DNA of 32,054 bases from CAYTET01 sp964436975 (GCA_964436975.1 CAYTET010000013.1:1-32054), one strand, 5' to 3'. Positions 1 through 8,803 are shown, counted from the first letter of the stretch. Made by a program: numbers and translations. Notes: a model not told the origin generated them from the letters alone.

Positions 1-1
1 T

Positions 2-2491
2 CTTTATGCCCGCATCGGCACGCCGTACTGCCCCAACCACAACATTCCCATTACCGCCATGACCATTAGGCAGATGACGGATAAAATCTTCCAGCTGCCG
101 GCGGACACCCGCATCACCATCATGGGCCCGCTGTGCCGGCAGGCCAAAGGCAGTCATAAAGACGAACTGGAAAAACTGCGTCATGACGGCTATCTGCGCG
201 TTGAAGTAGACGGCAAGATGATGCTGCTGGAAGATGAAATCAAGCTGGACAAGAATAAAAAGCATGACATCAGTGTTGTTATTGACCGGATGACGGTCAA
301 AGATGAGAACCGCAGCCGGGTCAATGACTCGGTTGAAACGGCCTTAAAGGTCGGCGGCGGCCTGGTGGTCATCGGCTATGACAAGGAAGAGATGCTGTTT
401 TCCAGCAATTACTCCTGTCCGCAGTGCGGGTTTTCCGTGCCGGAGCTGGAGCCGCGCCTGTTTTCTTTCAACTCGCCGCTGGGGGCCTGTCCGGAATGCA
501 ACGGGCTGGGCTTTACCCAGAGTGTTGATGTCAACATCCTGATTCCCGACTATAACAAGTCAATCCGCCAGGGCGGGCTGACCTACTATAAAAACATCGT
601 CAATACCGAAAATATCGAATGGCAGACTTTCAAGATTCTGCTGGATTTCTATCACATCTCCATGACCAAGCCCTTGAAGGACTTTACCAAAGAGGAGATG
701 GACATCATCCTTTACGGCTCCAAAGAGCCGCTCTCTTATACCATCGACTCCCGGGGCGGCACCCATTACGCCAAAACCGGCTATGTTGAAGGTGTCGTCA
801 CCCTTCTGGAGAGAAGGTATGTAGAAACAACTTCGGCCATGTCACGGGAGTGGTACGGTTCTTATATGGTTGATTCCCAGTGCCCGAAGTGCCATGGCAA
901 AAGACTGAATGAAATGGCGCTCAGTGTGCGGATCGGGGGCAAGAACATCATCGAATGGACCGAGATGTCCATCCGGGACAGTCTGGATTTTATCGCCGGC
1001 CTGACCCTCAGTGTTACCCAGCAGACCATTGCCAGCCAGATTTTAAAGGAAATCAGCAACCGGCTGAATTTTCTGAAGGATGTCGGACTGGAGTATCTGA
1101 CTCTGGACCGGATGGCCGGAACCTTATCCGGCGGCGAATCCCAGCGCATCCGGCTGGCCACCCAGATTGGCTCTAAGCTGTCCGGGGTGCTGTATGTTTT
1201 GGATGAGCCCAGCATCGGGCTGCATCAGCGGGACAACCAGAAGCTGATTGATACTTTGAAGCGGATGCGGGATTTAGGCAATACCATGATAGTGGTGGAG
1301 CATGATGAGGAAACCATGCGCCAGTGCGACTGGCTTGTTGATGTCGGCCCGAAAGCCGGCGTTCACGGCGGCCGGATCATGTACAGCGGCCCGGTGGCCG
1401 GCATCGTCACGGCCCCTGACAGCATCACCGGCCAGTATCTGTCCGGAGTCCGCCGCATTGCCGTGCCGGCGCAAAGACGCCGGGGCAGCGGCCACCAGCT
1501 TAAGGTAATCGGGGCCAGCGAGCATAATCTCAAGCATATCAATGTCAGTCTGCCGCTGGGGACTTTCATCTGCGTCACCGGTGTTTCCGGCAGCGGCAAG
1601 AGCACTTTGGTCAATGACATTATCGGCAAAGCCCTGCTGAAGCAGCTGGGGCGGCTGAAAGTATATCCGGGTCGCTATGAGCGGATGACCGGGCTGAATT
1701 ATATCGACAAGACGGTCATCATCGACCAGGATCCCATCGGCCGCACTCCGCGGTCCAACCCGGCAACCTATACCGGGGTATTTGATGAAATCCGGGATCT
1801 GATGGCCCAGACGCCGGAAGCCAAGATGCGCGGCTACAACAAAGGCCGGTTTTCCTTCAATGTGCCCGGCGGCCGCTGTGAGGCCTGCCAGGGTGACGGG
1901 GTCAAGCGGATCTCCATGAACTTTCTGCCGGATGTCTATGTGCCCTGCGAGGAATGCGGCGGCAGCCGGTATAACGAGGAAACCCTGCAGGTCCACTACA
2001 AAGGCAAAAACATTCATGATATTCTGGAGATGACCATTGAAGAAGCCGCGGCTTTCTTTGCCCCGGTCAGCCGGATAAAAAACAAGCTGGATACCCTGAT
2101 CGAAGTCGGACTGGACTATATCAAAATGGGCCAGAGCGCCACAACCCTGTCGGGCGGCGAAGCCCAGCGGGTCAAGCTGGCTTCCGAACTGCAGAAGCGG
2201 CCTACCGGCAAGACGGTGTTCATTCTGGATGAGCCGACCACCGGTCTGCACAGCTACGATGTTCAGCGGCTGCTGGATGTCCTGCAGCGGATTGTCAATC
2301 ACGGCGATACGGTTATTGTCATCGAGCACAATCTTGATGTGGTCAAGAGTGCTGATTATATTATTGATTTAGGACCGGAGGGCGGCGATGCCGGAGGCAC
2401 GGTAGTGGCCTGCGGCAGTCCGGAGGAAATTGCCGGCTGTCCCGCCAGCTATACCGGTCAGTATCTGAAGGATATATTAAAGGCCAGGTGA
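2..2491 (+). CDS. uvrA: UvrABC excinuclease subunit A (5' end outside window)
   Basis: UvrA is the damage-recognition ATPase of nucleotide excision repair; it dimerises and loads UvrB on lesions. The reading frame is open from base 2, before the first visible ATG at 59, and the residues there (LYARIGTPYCPNH) match the family internally, so about 110 N-terminal residues including the first Walker A lie outside the window. Counting from the ATG at 59, visible landmarks are a zinc-finger CPQC...CPEC pair (about 118-146), the first ABC signature LSGGESQR followed by LDEPSIGLH, the second Walker A GVSGSGKST (about 508), a second zinc module CEAC...CEEC (about 607-640), and the C-terminal LSGGEAQR and LDEPTTGLH. 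hprK starts 4 bases after the stop, so the two genes are probably co-transcribed. The family assignment is certain. Confidence 0.98.
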   Translation, partial: LYARIGTPYCPNHNIPITAMTIRQMTDKIFQLPADTRITIMGPLCRQAKGSHKDELEKLRHDGYLRVEVDGKMMLLEDEIKLDKNKKHDISVVIDRMTVKDENRSRVNDSVETALKVGGGLVVIGYDKEEMLFSSNYSCPQCGFSVPELEPRLFSFNSPLGACPECNGLGFTQSVDVNILIPDYNKSIRQGGLTYYKNIVNTENIEWQTFKILLDFYHISMTKPLKDFTKEEMDIILYGSKEPLSYTIDSRGGTHYAKTGYVEGVVTLLERRYVETTSAMSREWYGSYMVDSQCPKCHGKRLNEMALSVRIGGKNIIEWTEMSIRDSLDFIAGLTLSVTQQTIASQILKEISNRLNFLKDVGLEYLTLDRMAGTLSGGESQRIRLATQIGSKLSGVLYVLDEPSIGLHQRDNQKLIDTLKRMRDLGNTMIVVEHDEETMRQCDWLVDVGPKAGVHGGRIMYSGPVAGIVTAPDSITGQYLSGVRRIAVPAQRRRGSGHQLKVIGASEHNLKHINVSLPLGTFICVTGVSGSGKSTLVNDIIGKALLKQLGRLKVYPGRYERMTGLNYIDKTVIIDQDPIGRTPRSNPATYTGVFDEIRDLMAQTPEAKMRGYNKGRFSFNVPGGRCEACQGDGVKRISMNFLPDVYVPCEECGGSRYNEETLQVHYKGKNIHDILEMTIEEAAAFFAPVSRIKNKLDTLIEVGLDYIKMGQSATTLSGGEAQRVKLASELQKRPTGKTVFILDEPTTGLHSYDVQRLLDVLQRIVNHGDTVIVIEHNLDVVKSADYIIDLGPEGGDAGGTVVACGSPEEIAGCPASYTGQYLKDILKAR

Positions 2492-2495
2492 GAGC

Positions 2496-3440
2496 ATGAA
2501 TAAACAGATTAGAGTGCAGGATGTCTATGATTATTTCCATTACCGGCAGATCTGCGGCGATGAAAAAGCCCGCCAGCGGGTTATCGGCGAGCCGGCCATC
2601 AACCGGCCGGGCTTTGAGTTGGCCGGGTTCTTTGTTGATACGCCTTCGCCCCGCATTGTGCTGCTGGGAGAGAAAGAGAACCGCTTCATGCCGTCAATGA
2701 CTCGGGAGGCCCAGATCAAGGCTTTTGACTATCTGACCGACGACAAGATCCCCATGATTCTGATTTCGCGGGATCTGCCCTGTCCGGATGTCCTGCGGGA
2801 ATATGCGGAAAAGAGGAACTTTCCGGTCTTCTCCTCCTTTGCCCCGACCTCCTCGCTGATGGTGGAGATCATCTCCTTTCTGGAAGAGCAGCTGGCGACG
2901 GTTGAATCCATTCATGCCAACCTTCTGCAGGTCAACGGCATGGGAGTGCTGCTGGAAGGCGAAAGCGGCTCCGGCAAAAGCGAAATATCGCTGGAGCTTT
3001 TGAAAAGGGGTCATATGCTGATTGCCGATGACCGGGTGGATGTCTACCGGGCCCATAACCGGATAATCGGCATGGCTCCGGAAGTGCTGCGCAATATGCT
3101 GGAGCTGCGCGGCGTCGGGGTCATTGATGTGACCCGGATGTTCGGCGTGGCCTCAACGGCGGAAAAAGCCCAGATCGACTGTGTGATCAGTCTGCAGCGC
3201 TGGCAGGCCGATGCTGACTTTGACCGGCTGGGTCTGGACAATGAGCAGACCGAAACCATCTTCGGCATCAACATTCCCAAAATCACCATCCCGGTAAGGG
3301 AAGGCCGTTCAATCGCTGTTATAATTGAATCAGCCGTCACTAATTTCATTATGAAGGCCAAGGGCATCGACTCATCACGGGAATTCAATGAGCGGGTTAC
3401 GGATTATATCCGCAGCCAAGAACGAAACGAGGAACAGTAA
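2496..3440 (+). CDS. hprK: HPr kinase/phosphorylase
   Basis: Bifunctional enzyme that phosphorylates HPr on Ser46 using ATP or PPi and removes the phosphate by phosphorolysis, releasing PPi; it controls carbon catabolite repression in Bacillota. The 314-residue product has the usual length. It carries the P-loop GESGSGKS at about 154-161, followed by the acidic ADDRVD segment, and the HprK signature LELRGVGVIDV at about 202. The ATG at 2496 has a purine-rich Shine-Dalgarno (aggtgag) overlapping the end of uvrA. The stop is immediately followed by the lgt ATG, so translation is coupled. The neighbouring PpaX-like domain could remove the PPi that this enzyme makes. Confidence 0.97.
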   Translation: MNKQIRVQDVYDYFHYRQICGDEKARQRVIGEPAINRPGFELAGFFVDTPSPRIVLLGEKENRFMPSMTREAQIKAFDYLTDDKIPMILISRDLPCPDVLREYAEKRNFPVFSSFAPTSSLMVEIISFLEEQLATVESIHANLLQVNGMGVLLEGESGSGKSEISLELLKRGHMLIADDRVDVYRAHNRIIGMAPEVLRNMLELRGVGVIDVTRMFGVASTAEKAQIDCVISLQRWQADADFDRLGLDNEQTETIFGINIPKITIPVREGRSIAVIIESAVTNFIMKAKGIDSSREFNERVTDYIRSQERNEEQ

Positions 3441-4898
3441 ATGACTTTTTTTCCTGACAGATTTATTTTCCTGCAGATCGGTGAAGTGGAGATCCGCTGG
3501 TACGCCATTCTGATTTTATCCGGCGCTTTGATCACTTATGCTTTTCTCAATCACAATATGAAAAAGATCGGCTATCCTGACGGGACGGCAGATGATCTGT
3601 TTATCGGCATGATCTTATGCGGACTGGTGGGCGCCCGGCTGTGGTATGTGCTCTTCTATGATCTGCAGGGCTATCTGGCCAATCCGATTACCATTATCGA
3701 GATCTGGAAAGGAGGCAGCGCCATCCAGGGCGGCATTCTGGGCGGCAGCATTTTCCTGCTGCTCTATGCCCAGAAGCATAAAATGTCCTTCTGGCGGATC
3801 ATGGACAATCTGGCCCCGTATGTCCTGCTGGCCCAGGCGGTCGGCCGCTGGGGCAATTTTGCCAACCAGGAATGCTACGGTCTGACGGTGGATGAAAGCT
3901 ACTACAACGGCATCCTTTCCATCATCAAGAATTCAATGTATATTGACGGCGCTTACCGGGAGCCGATGTTTCTGTATGAAAGCATCCTCTGTGTGGTCGG
4001 CTTTGTTCTAATCATGCTCTACCGCCGGTATGCCCCCAAACTGAAGCGCGGCGATCTCACTTTCTGTTATTTTTTGTGGTATGGCGCCGTCCGTTTCTGG
4101 ATTGAGTCACACCGGACAGACAGTCTGATGATCGGCAGTTTCAAAATGGCGCAGGTTACCTCGGTGATTTACATTATTATCGGCATTGCCGGTTTGCTGG
4201 GCGCTTTTAAAAAGTTTATCAACCGAAACCGTCATCCGGTCATCATTTTCGATCTTGACGGCACGCTGCTGGATACCAAAGAGTTAATCCTGGCATCTTT
4301 CCAGCATGTTCTGGATAAAGTTGCTCCGGGTCAGAAGATGTCAGCGGCTGATCAGGAATATGTTCTGGGGCCGACACTGCAGGAAGGCTTTGCCCGCCTG
4401 CTGCCGGGTCAGGACAGTGAACCGCTGATCGCCGAGTACCGGAAGTATCATTCAGCCAACCAGAAGAAATATGTCAAACCGATTCCCCATGTGCCGGAAC
4501 TGCTGGAATACCTGAAGGCCAACAACTATACTATGGCGGTGGCTTCCAACAAGATGCGGGCCGTCTGCCAGCAGGGGCTGGATGTCTGCGGTCTGCAGTC
4601 CTACTTTACAGCGGTAGTCGGCTGTGATGAAGTTAAATTCCCCAAGCCGCATAAAGAGACCCTGGTCAAGACCTTCAAGGCTTTGAACATGGGAACGGAC
4701 TGTGCCGTTTATATCGGCGATAATGCCAATGATGTACTGTGCGGCCGCAATATCGGTGTCTATACCATCGGCTACCAGGATAATCCGGATAAGCAGGATT
4801 CACTGGCTGCCAGCAAGCCCAACAGTCTGATAACCGATATGCTGCAGGTAGAAACGATTCTGCAGGAGGACCATGAATGGACCAGCGATATGATGTAG
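3441..4898 (+). CDS. lgt: Lgt prolipoprotein diacylglyceryl transferase fused to PpaX-like HAD phosphatase
   Basis: The 485-residue protein joins two enzymes. Residues 1 to about 262 are Lgt, a multi-pass membrane enzyme that moves diacylglycerol from phosphatidylglycerol to the lipobox cysteine of prelipoproteins. The Lgt signature VGRWGNFANQECYG and the late HRTDSLMIG motif are present; the position of E. coli His103 is Gln (Q96 in GGSAIQGG), a site that varies in Bacillota. From about 268 to 485 lies a HAD domain with FDLDGTLLD (nucleophile Asp near 270), VASNK, KPHK and GDNAND, closest to the PpaX/phosphoglycolate phosphatase type. Many Bacillota carry lgt and ppaX as adjacent separate genes after hprK, so this looks like their fusion. 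The frame is continuous with no sign of error. The PpaX substrate assignment (PPi) is inferred from context. Confidence 0.93.
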   Translation: MTFFPDRFIFLQIGEVEIRWYAILILSGALITYAFLNHNMKKIGYPDGTADDLFIGMILCGLVGARLWYVLFYDLQGYLANPITIIEIWKGGSAIQGGILGGSIFLLLYAQKHKMSFWRIMDNLAPYVLLAQAVGRWGNFANQECYGLTVDESYYNGILSIIKNSMYIDGAYREPMFLYESILCVVGFVLIMLYRRYAPKLKRGDLTFCYFLWYGAVRFWIESHRTDSLMIGSFKMAQVTSVIYIIIGIAGLLGAFKKFINRNRHPVIIFDLDGTLLDTKELILASFQHVLDKVAPGQKMSAADQEYVLGPTLQEGFARLLPGQDSEPLIAEYRKYHSANQKKYVKPIPHVPELLEYLKANNYTMAVASNKMRAVCQQGLDVCGLQSYFTAVVGCDEVKFPKPHKETLVKTFKALNMGTDCAVYIGDNANDVLCGRNIGVYTIGYQDNPDKQDSLAASKPNSLITDMLQVETILQEDHEWTSDMM

Positions 4899-5806
4899 CC
4901 ATTATCGGCGGCGGACCGGCCGGTCTGACAGCCGCTATTTATGCCAGCCGGGCTAATCTAAAAGCGGCGGTCATTGAAGCTTCCGCTCCGGGCGGCAAGC
5001 TGATGAAGACCTGGCAGATTGAAAACTATCCCGGCTTTGAGAAAATAAACGGTGCGGATTTGGGCCTGCAGATGTATACCCAGGCCGCTGGCTGCGGCGC
5101 CCAGCTTGTCTATGGACAGGTTGAAAAAATCCAGCCGGCTGACCAGGGCTATTCCCTGCAGCTGGCCGACGGCAGCATTATTTCAGCGGCCGCGGTTATC
5201 GTGGCTGCCGGAACCAAAGAGCGGACTTTGGATCTGCCCCAGGCGGACCAGTTTACCGGTCATGGCATTTCTTACTGTGCGGTCTGCGACGGGGCCTTCT
5301 ACCGCAATCAGTCCGTCGCGGTTATCGGCGGCGGCAATTCGGCTCTGGAAGAAGCCCTGTATCTGGCTTCCCTGGTCAAAGAAGTATATATCGTTGTCCG
5401 GCGCACGGCGCTGCGGGCCGATCCGGTGGTCAGCCAGCAGATTGAAAAGACAGCCAATGTTAAGGTGATTGGCGGCTATCTGCCCGACAGCCTGCTGATC
5501 ACGGATAACAAAATCAGCGGTCTGCGCATCCGGAATACGGCTGATGCCACGACTATGGATCTGGCCGTCGCTGGTATTTTCCCTTACATCGGTGCTGATC
5601 CGGCTACGGATTTTCTGCAGGGTATGGGAGTGACGGATGAAAAGGGCTATATAATTGTCAATGAGCAGATGGAGACAGTCCGGCCCGGCTTATATGCCGC
5701 CGGCGATGTCACGGTTAAAAACCTGCGGCAGGTGGTTACGGCGGTCAATGACGGCGCCATTGCCGCTGACAGTGCGGCCCGCCGGCTGCGCGGTCTCAAA
5801 AAATAA
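4877..5806 (+). CDS. trxB: Thioredoxin reductase
   Basis: FAD/NADPH enzyme that reduces thioredoxin in the cytoplasm. The 309 residues match the usual length. The FAD-binding GGGPAGLTAA motif is at the N terminus, the redox pair CAVC is at about residues 134-137, the NADPH-binding IGGGNSALEEA follows, and the C-terminal AAGDV flavin motif is present. The ATG at 4877 is preceded by aggagg at 4865-4870 with 6 to 7 bases spacing, and it overlaps the end of the lgt fusion by 22 bases, so it belongs to the same operon. A terminator follows directly. A related ferredoxin-NADP reductase is unlikely because the redox CxxC is intact. Confidence 0.96.
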   Translation: MDQRYDVAIIGGGPAGLTAAIYASRANLKAAVIEASAPGGKLMKTWQIENYPGFEKINGADLGLQMYTQAAGCGAQLVYGQVEKIQPADQGYSLQLADGSIISAAAVIVAAGTKERTLDLPQADQFTGHGISYCAVCDGAFYRNQSVAVIGGGNSALEEALYLASLVKEVYIVVRRTALRADPVVSQQIEKTANVKVIGGYLPDSLLITDNKISGLRIRNTADATTMDLAVAGIFPYIGADPATDFLQGMGVTDEKGYIIVNEQMETVRPGLYAAGDVTVKNLRQVVTAVNDGAIAADSAARRLRGLKK

Positions 5807-5813
5807 TCTGATG

Positions 5814-5857
5814 AAAGAAGGCTTATAAAGACTTGGGTCGATATAGCCTTCTTTTTT
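5814..5857 (+). terminator. Rho-independent terminator after trxB
   Basis: aaagaaggct (5814-5823) pairs with agccttcttt (5845-5854), followed by more T residues. It closes the uvrA-hprK-lgt-trxB operon. Confidence 0.85.
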
Positions 5858-5877
5858 ATTCCGGAGGATTCATTCTG

Positions 5878-5905
5878 TTGATGACCCCGCGGCGGGGTGT
5901 ATTAT
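5878..5905 (+). promoter_or_regulatory. SigA-type promoter with palindrome in spacer
   Basis: TTGATG (5878-5883), a 16-base spacer and TATTAT (5900-5905) lie 55 bases upstream of the ATG at 5961. The spacer is almost entirely filled by the perfect inverted repeat ACCCCGC-g-GCGGGGT (5884-5898), which could be an operator. The repressor, if any, is not known. Confidence 0.6.
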
Positions 5906-5960
5906 GATGGTGCGAAGATGACACTGCCGCCGGCGTGAGGCCGGCAGAAAGGCCTAAGAT

Positions 5961-6656
5961 ATGAACGCTGCGGCGGCTGTTCTGATGAAGAATACCGGCT
6001 TGAATGGAACAGCTGGTCAGTGGACCGGGGCCGTGGTGGCGGTCATTGCGGCGGCCATCGTTTATGTCTGTCTGTACTATAGGGCGGTGCTGGCCAACAG
6101 CCGGTACAATGCCAAAGCGGATGCTAATCCCAAAACAGCCACCCGCGGCCGGCTGATCAACGACCAGAACGGTATCACCGGTCATTGCTTCCGCTACGGT
6201 CTGTTTGCGGCCCGTCTGAACAGCTGCGAGGCCATCGCGGTCCATAATGCGAAGACCCTGATGGGAATTGATTCCAGTCTGTCGCAGACAATGCATGATT
6301 TCCAGCGGGCCCGGACCATGGTTTTATTAGGCGCCTGGGGCTCCAACCCTTATGCCATCGGCCGGCTGCTCAAAAAGGAAGGGATTGCCTGCCGGCGGAT
6401 CAGCCTGACCGAATTGAACCGGGGCGGTCTGTACATCATTTCATTTTGGAATAGAAACAAGCCCTGGCATGGCCTTCATACCGTTGCCTTAAGCTATGAC
6501 GGAAAGATTTATACAACGTATAATCTCAACGGCGGCGGCACCGTCAGCAACCGGAATCCGCAGGAATATGCCAGCAATTATATCTGCGGCTACAGTCTGA
6601 AATCCGACCGGCTTCAGCCGGTTAACGCAGAGGAGAAAAACAATGGACATAATTGA
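5961..6656 (+). CDS. Membrane-anchored protein of unknown function, possible papain-like fold
   Basis: I do not recognise a named family. The 231 residues begin with one hydrophobic segment (about 23-42) followed by a positively charged stretch, which suggests a single membrane anchor. In the rest, C76 (in ITGHCFRYG), H174 (in GLHTVAL) and N189 or N191 (YNLNGG) are spaced as in C39/papain-like cysteine peptidase-fold proteins, so a Cys-His-Asn triad is possible. This is inference from spacing only. Upstream are a weak Shine-Dalgarno (agaaagg) and a promoter with a spacer palindrome. The gene overlaps the downstream GNAT by 14 bases, so the two are probably translated together. Confidence 0.7.
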   Translation: MNAAAAVLMKNTGLNGTAGQWTGAVVAVIAAAIVYVCLYYRAVLANSRYNAKADANPKTATRGRLINDQNGITGHCFRYGLFAARLNSCEAIAVHNAKTLMGIDSSLSQTMHDFQRARTMVLLGAWGSNPYAIGRLLKKEGIACRRISLTELNRGGLYIISFWNRNKPWHGLHTVALSYDGKIYTTYNLNGGGTVSNRNPQEYASNYICGYSLKSDRLQPVNAEEKNNGHN

Positions 6657-7131
6657 ACTGACAGAAAATGAAATTGAGACAGCGGCCCCTCTGGCCGCTT
6701 CGTTCAGGCAGGCTTTGAAAAGCTATAAGGGCATTGCCGCCGCGGCTGATCTGGCCGCGGCCGTCCAGGAGCTGCAGGAATACCGGCAGGCCCGCTTCCC
6801 GATGTTTCTGGCAACTGTTGACGGCCAGCCGGCCGGCTATATCGTCTGCCGGATTGAAGGGACAATCGTCTGGGTTGAATCAATCTATGTAGCCGATGCG
6901 TTCCGCCGCCAGGGAGTGGCCTCGGCTTTGTATAAAGAAGCCGAAAAGATTGCTGCCGGCTATGGTGAAACGACCGTCTTCAATTATGTTCATCCCAACA
7001 ACAACGGCATGATTGCCTTTCTCAGAAGGCATGGCTATACGGTGCTCAACCTTATTGAGATAAGGAAGCCTTTTCCGGATGAAAAGCTGCACCGGCAGAT
7101 CCGGGTTGAAGACAATCAGTTTGATTATTAA
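6643..7131 (+). CDS. GNAT family N-acetyltransferase
   Basis: A 162-residue GNAT enzyme that would transfer an acetyl group from acetyl-CoA to an unknown amine. The acetyl-CoA pyrophosphate-binding motif is clear in VADAFRRQGVASALYKEAEK (about residues 85-104), and the later NNNGMIAFLRRHGY strand-helix is typical of the fold. The Shine-Dalgarno gaggag precedes the ATG. The start lies inside the end of the upstream gene, and the stop TAATG overlaps an ATG of the next reading frame. The substrate cannot be told from the sequence; rimI-like activity is possible but not supported by its position. Confidence 0.9.
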   Translation: MDIIELTENEIETAAPLAASFRQALKSYKGIAAAADLAAAVQELQEYRQARFPMFLATVDGQPAGYIVCRIEGTIVWVESIYVADAFRRQGVASALYKEAEKIAAGYGETTVFNYVHPNNNGMIAFLRRHGYTVLNLIEIRKPFPDEKLHRQIRVEDNQFDY

Positions 7132-7151
7132 TGCCTGATAAAGGAGAGTTT

Positions 7152-8129
7152 ATGAAAGCAATAAAAGACGGATTATATGGCCTGGCTGTCGGCGATGCCC
7201 TGGGGGTTCCGGTGGAATTCTGCGACCGGGAAACGCTGGCGGGTAAGCCGGTGACCGGAATGCAGAGCGGCGGCGCCCATCGCCAGCCGGCGGGCACGTT
7301 TTCCGATGATACCTCCCTGGCCCTGGCCACGGCTGACAGTCTGGCTGGCGGGCTGGATTATGATGATCTGATGGCCCGCTTCTACAGCTGGTACAGTAAG
7401 GGCTGCTATGCGGCCGGCGGCATTGTTTTTGATATCGGCAACAATACGGAAAGAGCATTAAAACGCTATGCCGGCGGGACGGCCCCGCTGAAATGCGGCG
7501 GCTGCAGTCCGGATAACAACGGCAACGGTTCCCTGATGCGGATTCTGCCGGCGGCTTATCAGATTGAGCGGACCGGACTGAAGGATAGGGCGATGTTTGA
7601 TTTTATTCACCGGTTATCGGCGCTGACCCATGGTCATCCGCTGAGTCTGACGGCCTGTGATCTGTATATTGCGGTAGCTTTGCGGCTGCTTGAAGATGAA
7701 CAGCCGGCTGCTGCTATTACGCAGGGCTTTCAGCAGGTCAGCCGGTATTATGAAAAGGAACAGCGGGAGTTTACCGAATGGCTTAAGCTTTTTAAGACGG
7801 TAAAAGAGCCGGGCTTTGCGGGTATTCCGTCATCCCGGATCAAAAGCAGCGGCTATGTTGCCGATACCCTGGTAGCGGCTTTGTGGTGCTTTATGGGAAC
7901 AGCTACATATAGCGAATGTGTCTTAAAGGCGGTCAATCTGGGTGATGACACGGATACAGTGGCCGCGGTGGCCGGCGGTCTGGCCGGGATCCGCTATGGC
8001 TTTGCCGGCATTCCGCAAGCCTGGGTTGAAGGGCTGCGGGGGAAAGACATCATCGAGACTGTCTGCACCCGCTGGGATGAAGCCGGCAATTCTGGAAAAG
8101 GACCGGAACGGCCCGGGGTGTTTAAATGA
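7152..8129 (+). CDS. ADP-ribosylglycohydrolase family protein
   Basis: Member of the DraG/ARH family, di-metal hydrolases that remove ADP-ribose from proteins or small molecules. The 325 residues contain GDALGVPVEF at the N terminus, the metal-binding GTFSDDTSLAL, NGSLMRILP in the middle and GDDTDTVAAVAGGLAG near the C terminus, all in the normal order. I place the start at 7152 because aaaggaga (7139-7146) sits at the right distance from that ATG; the ATG at 7131, overlapping the previous stop, would add seven residues with no better ribosome site. The target is unknown; no ADP-ribosyltransferase or nitrogenase gene is nearby. Confidence 0.93.
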   Translation: MKAIKDGLYGLAVGDALGVPVEFCDRETLAGKPVTGMQSGGAHRQPAGTFSDDTSLALATADSLAGGLDYDDLMARFYSWYSKGCYAAGGIVFDIGNNTERALKRYAGGTAPLKCGGCSPDNNGNGSLMRILPAAYQIERTGLKDRAMFDFIHRLSALTHGHPLSLTACDLYIAVALRLLEDEQPAAAITQGFQQVSRYYEKEQREFTEWLKLFKTVKEPGFAGIPSSRIKSSGYVADTLVAALWCFMGTATYSECVLKAVNLGDDTDTVAAVAGGLAGIRYGFAGIPQAWVEGLRGKDIIETVCTRWDEAGNSGKGPERPGVFK

Positions 8130-8221
8130 AAACCATGGCTGTGATGGTCTTATAATTAATACCAGGGCAAAACGATTATTATGCCGTTAAAACAGGCCAA
8201 TTGGACAGGGAGGATCGGTAT

Positions 8222-8803
8222 ATGGAGAAAACAGATGATGTCTTAGACCGGGCGATTATTTATGCAACTGAAAAGCATGCCGGCATGAAGCGCAAGGGCA
8301 GCCAGCGGCCGTATATTCTGCATCCGCTGGAAGTAGCGGCGCTGACCGGCACGATGACTGACGATCACAATGTCCTTGCGGCAGCGGTGCTGCATGATGT
8401 CGTTGAAGATACTCCGACCTCAATTGATGAGATTGAACGGCTTTTCGGCGCCGAGGTAGCCGGCTTAGTGGGAGCGGAAAGCGAGAATAAAAGAGCCGGT
8501 CAGCCGGCGGCCGAAACCTGGCTGATCCGCAAGCAGGAAACCATCGACCTGCTGACGGCGGAAACCCGGCTGCCGGTCAAGATGATTGCCCTGGCCGACA
8601 AGTATGCCAATATCAAAGACCTGCAGCGGGATTATGCCGCAGTCGGGGAAAAAGTATGGGAGCGGTTCAACCAGAAAGATGTCCGCAAACATGGCTGGTA
8701 TTACCGGGCTGTCGCTACGGCTACTAAGCAGCTGGCCGGTTATCCGCTGTGGCAGGAATATGACCAGGCGGTCAGCCAGCTGTTTGAAAGCGGAAAGAAA
8801 TAA
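8222..8803 (+). CDS. HD-domain phosphohydrolase, stand-alone SpoT/Mesh1-like
   Basis: A 193-residue protein with the HD hydrolase pattern seen in RelA/SpoT and Mesh1: YATEKHAG...YILHPLEVA near the N terminus, LHDVVEDT with the HD pair at about residue 57, and ADKYANIKDL later. No synthetase or TGS domain follows, so a small (p)ppGpp hydrolase or a related nucleotide pyrophosphohydrolase is likely; this is inference from the family. The ATG at 8222 follows cagggaggatc. An in-frame TTG at 8201 is an unlikely alternative. A TATAAT at 8151-8156 may give it its own promoter, though I see no good -35. The 92-base gap leaves co-transcription with the upstream gene possible. Confidence 0.85.
   Translation: MEKTDDVLDRAIIYATEKHAGMKRKGSQRPYILHPLEVAALTGTMTDDHNVLAAAVLHDVVEDTPTSIDEIERLFGAEVAGLVGAESENKRAGQPAAETWLIRKQETIDLLTAETRLPVKMIALADKYANIKDLQRDYAAVGEKVWERFNQKDVRKHGWYYRAVATATKQLAGYPLWQEYDQAVSQLFESGKK

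Noticed and set aside
1274..2329. Long open frame on the minus strand, 351 codons
   Set aside because: It lies wholly antisense to uvrA, whose motifs are unmistakable, and its translation resembles no protein.
5930..5950. Repeated GCCGGC motifs near 5937-5945
   Set aside because: This hexamer is frequent throughout the window because of base composition and codon use; no special meaning is supported.
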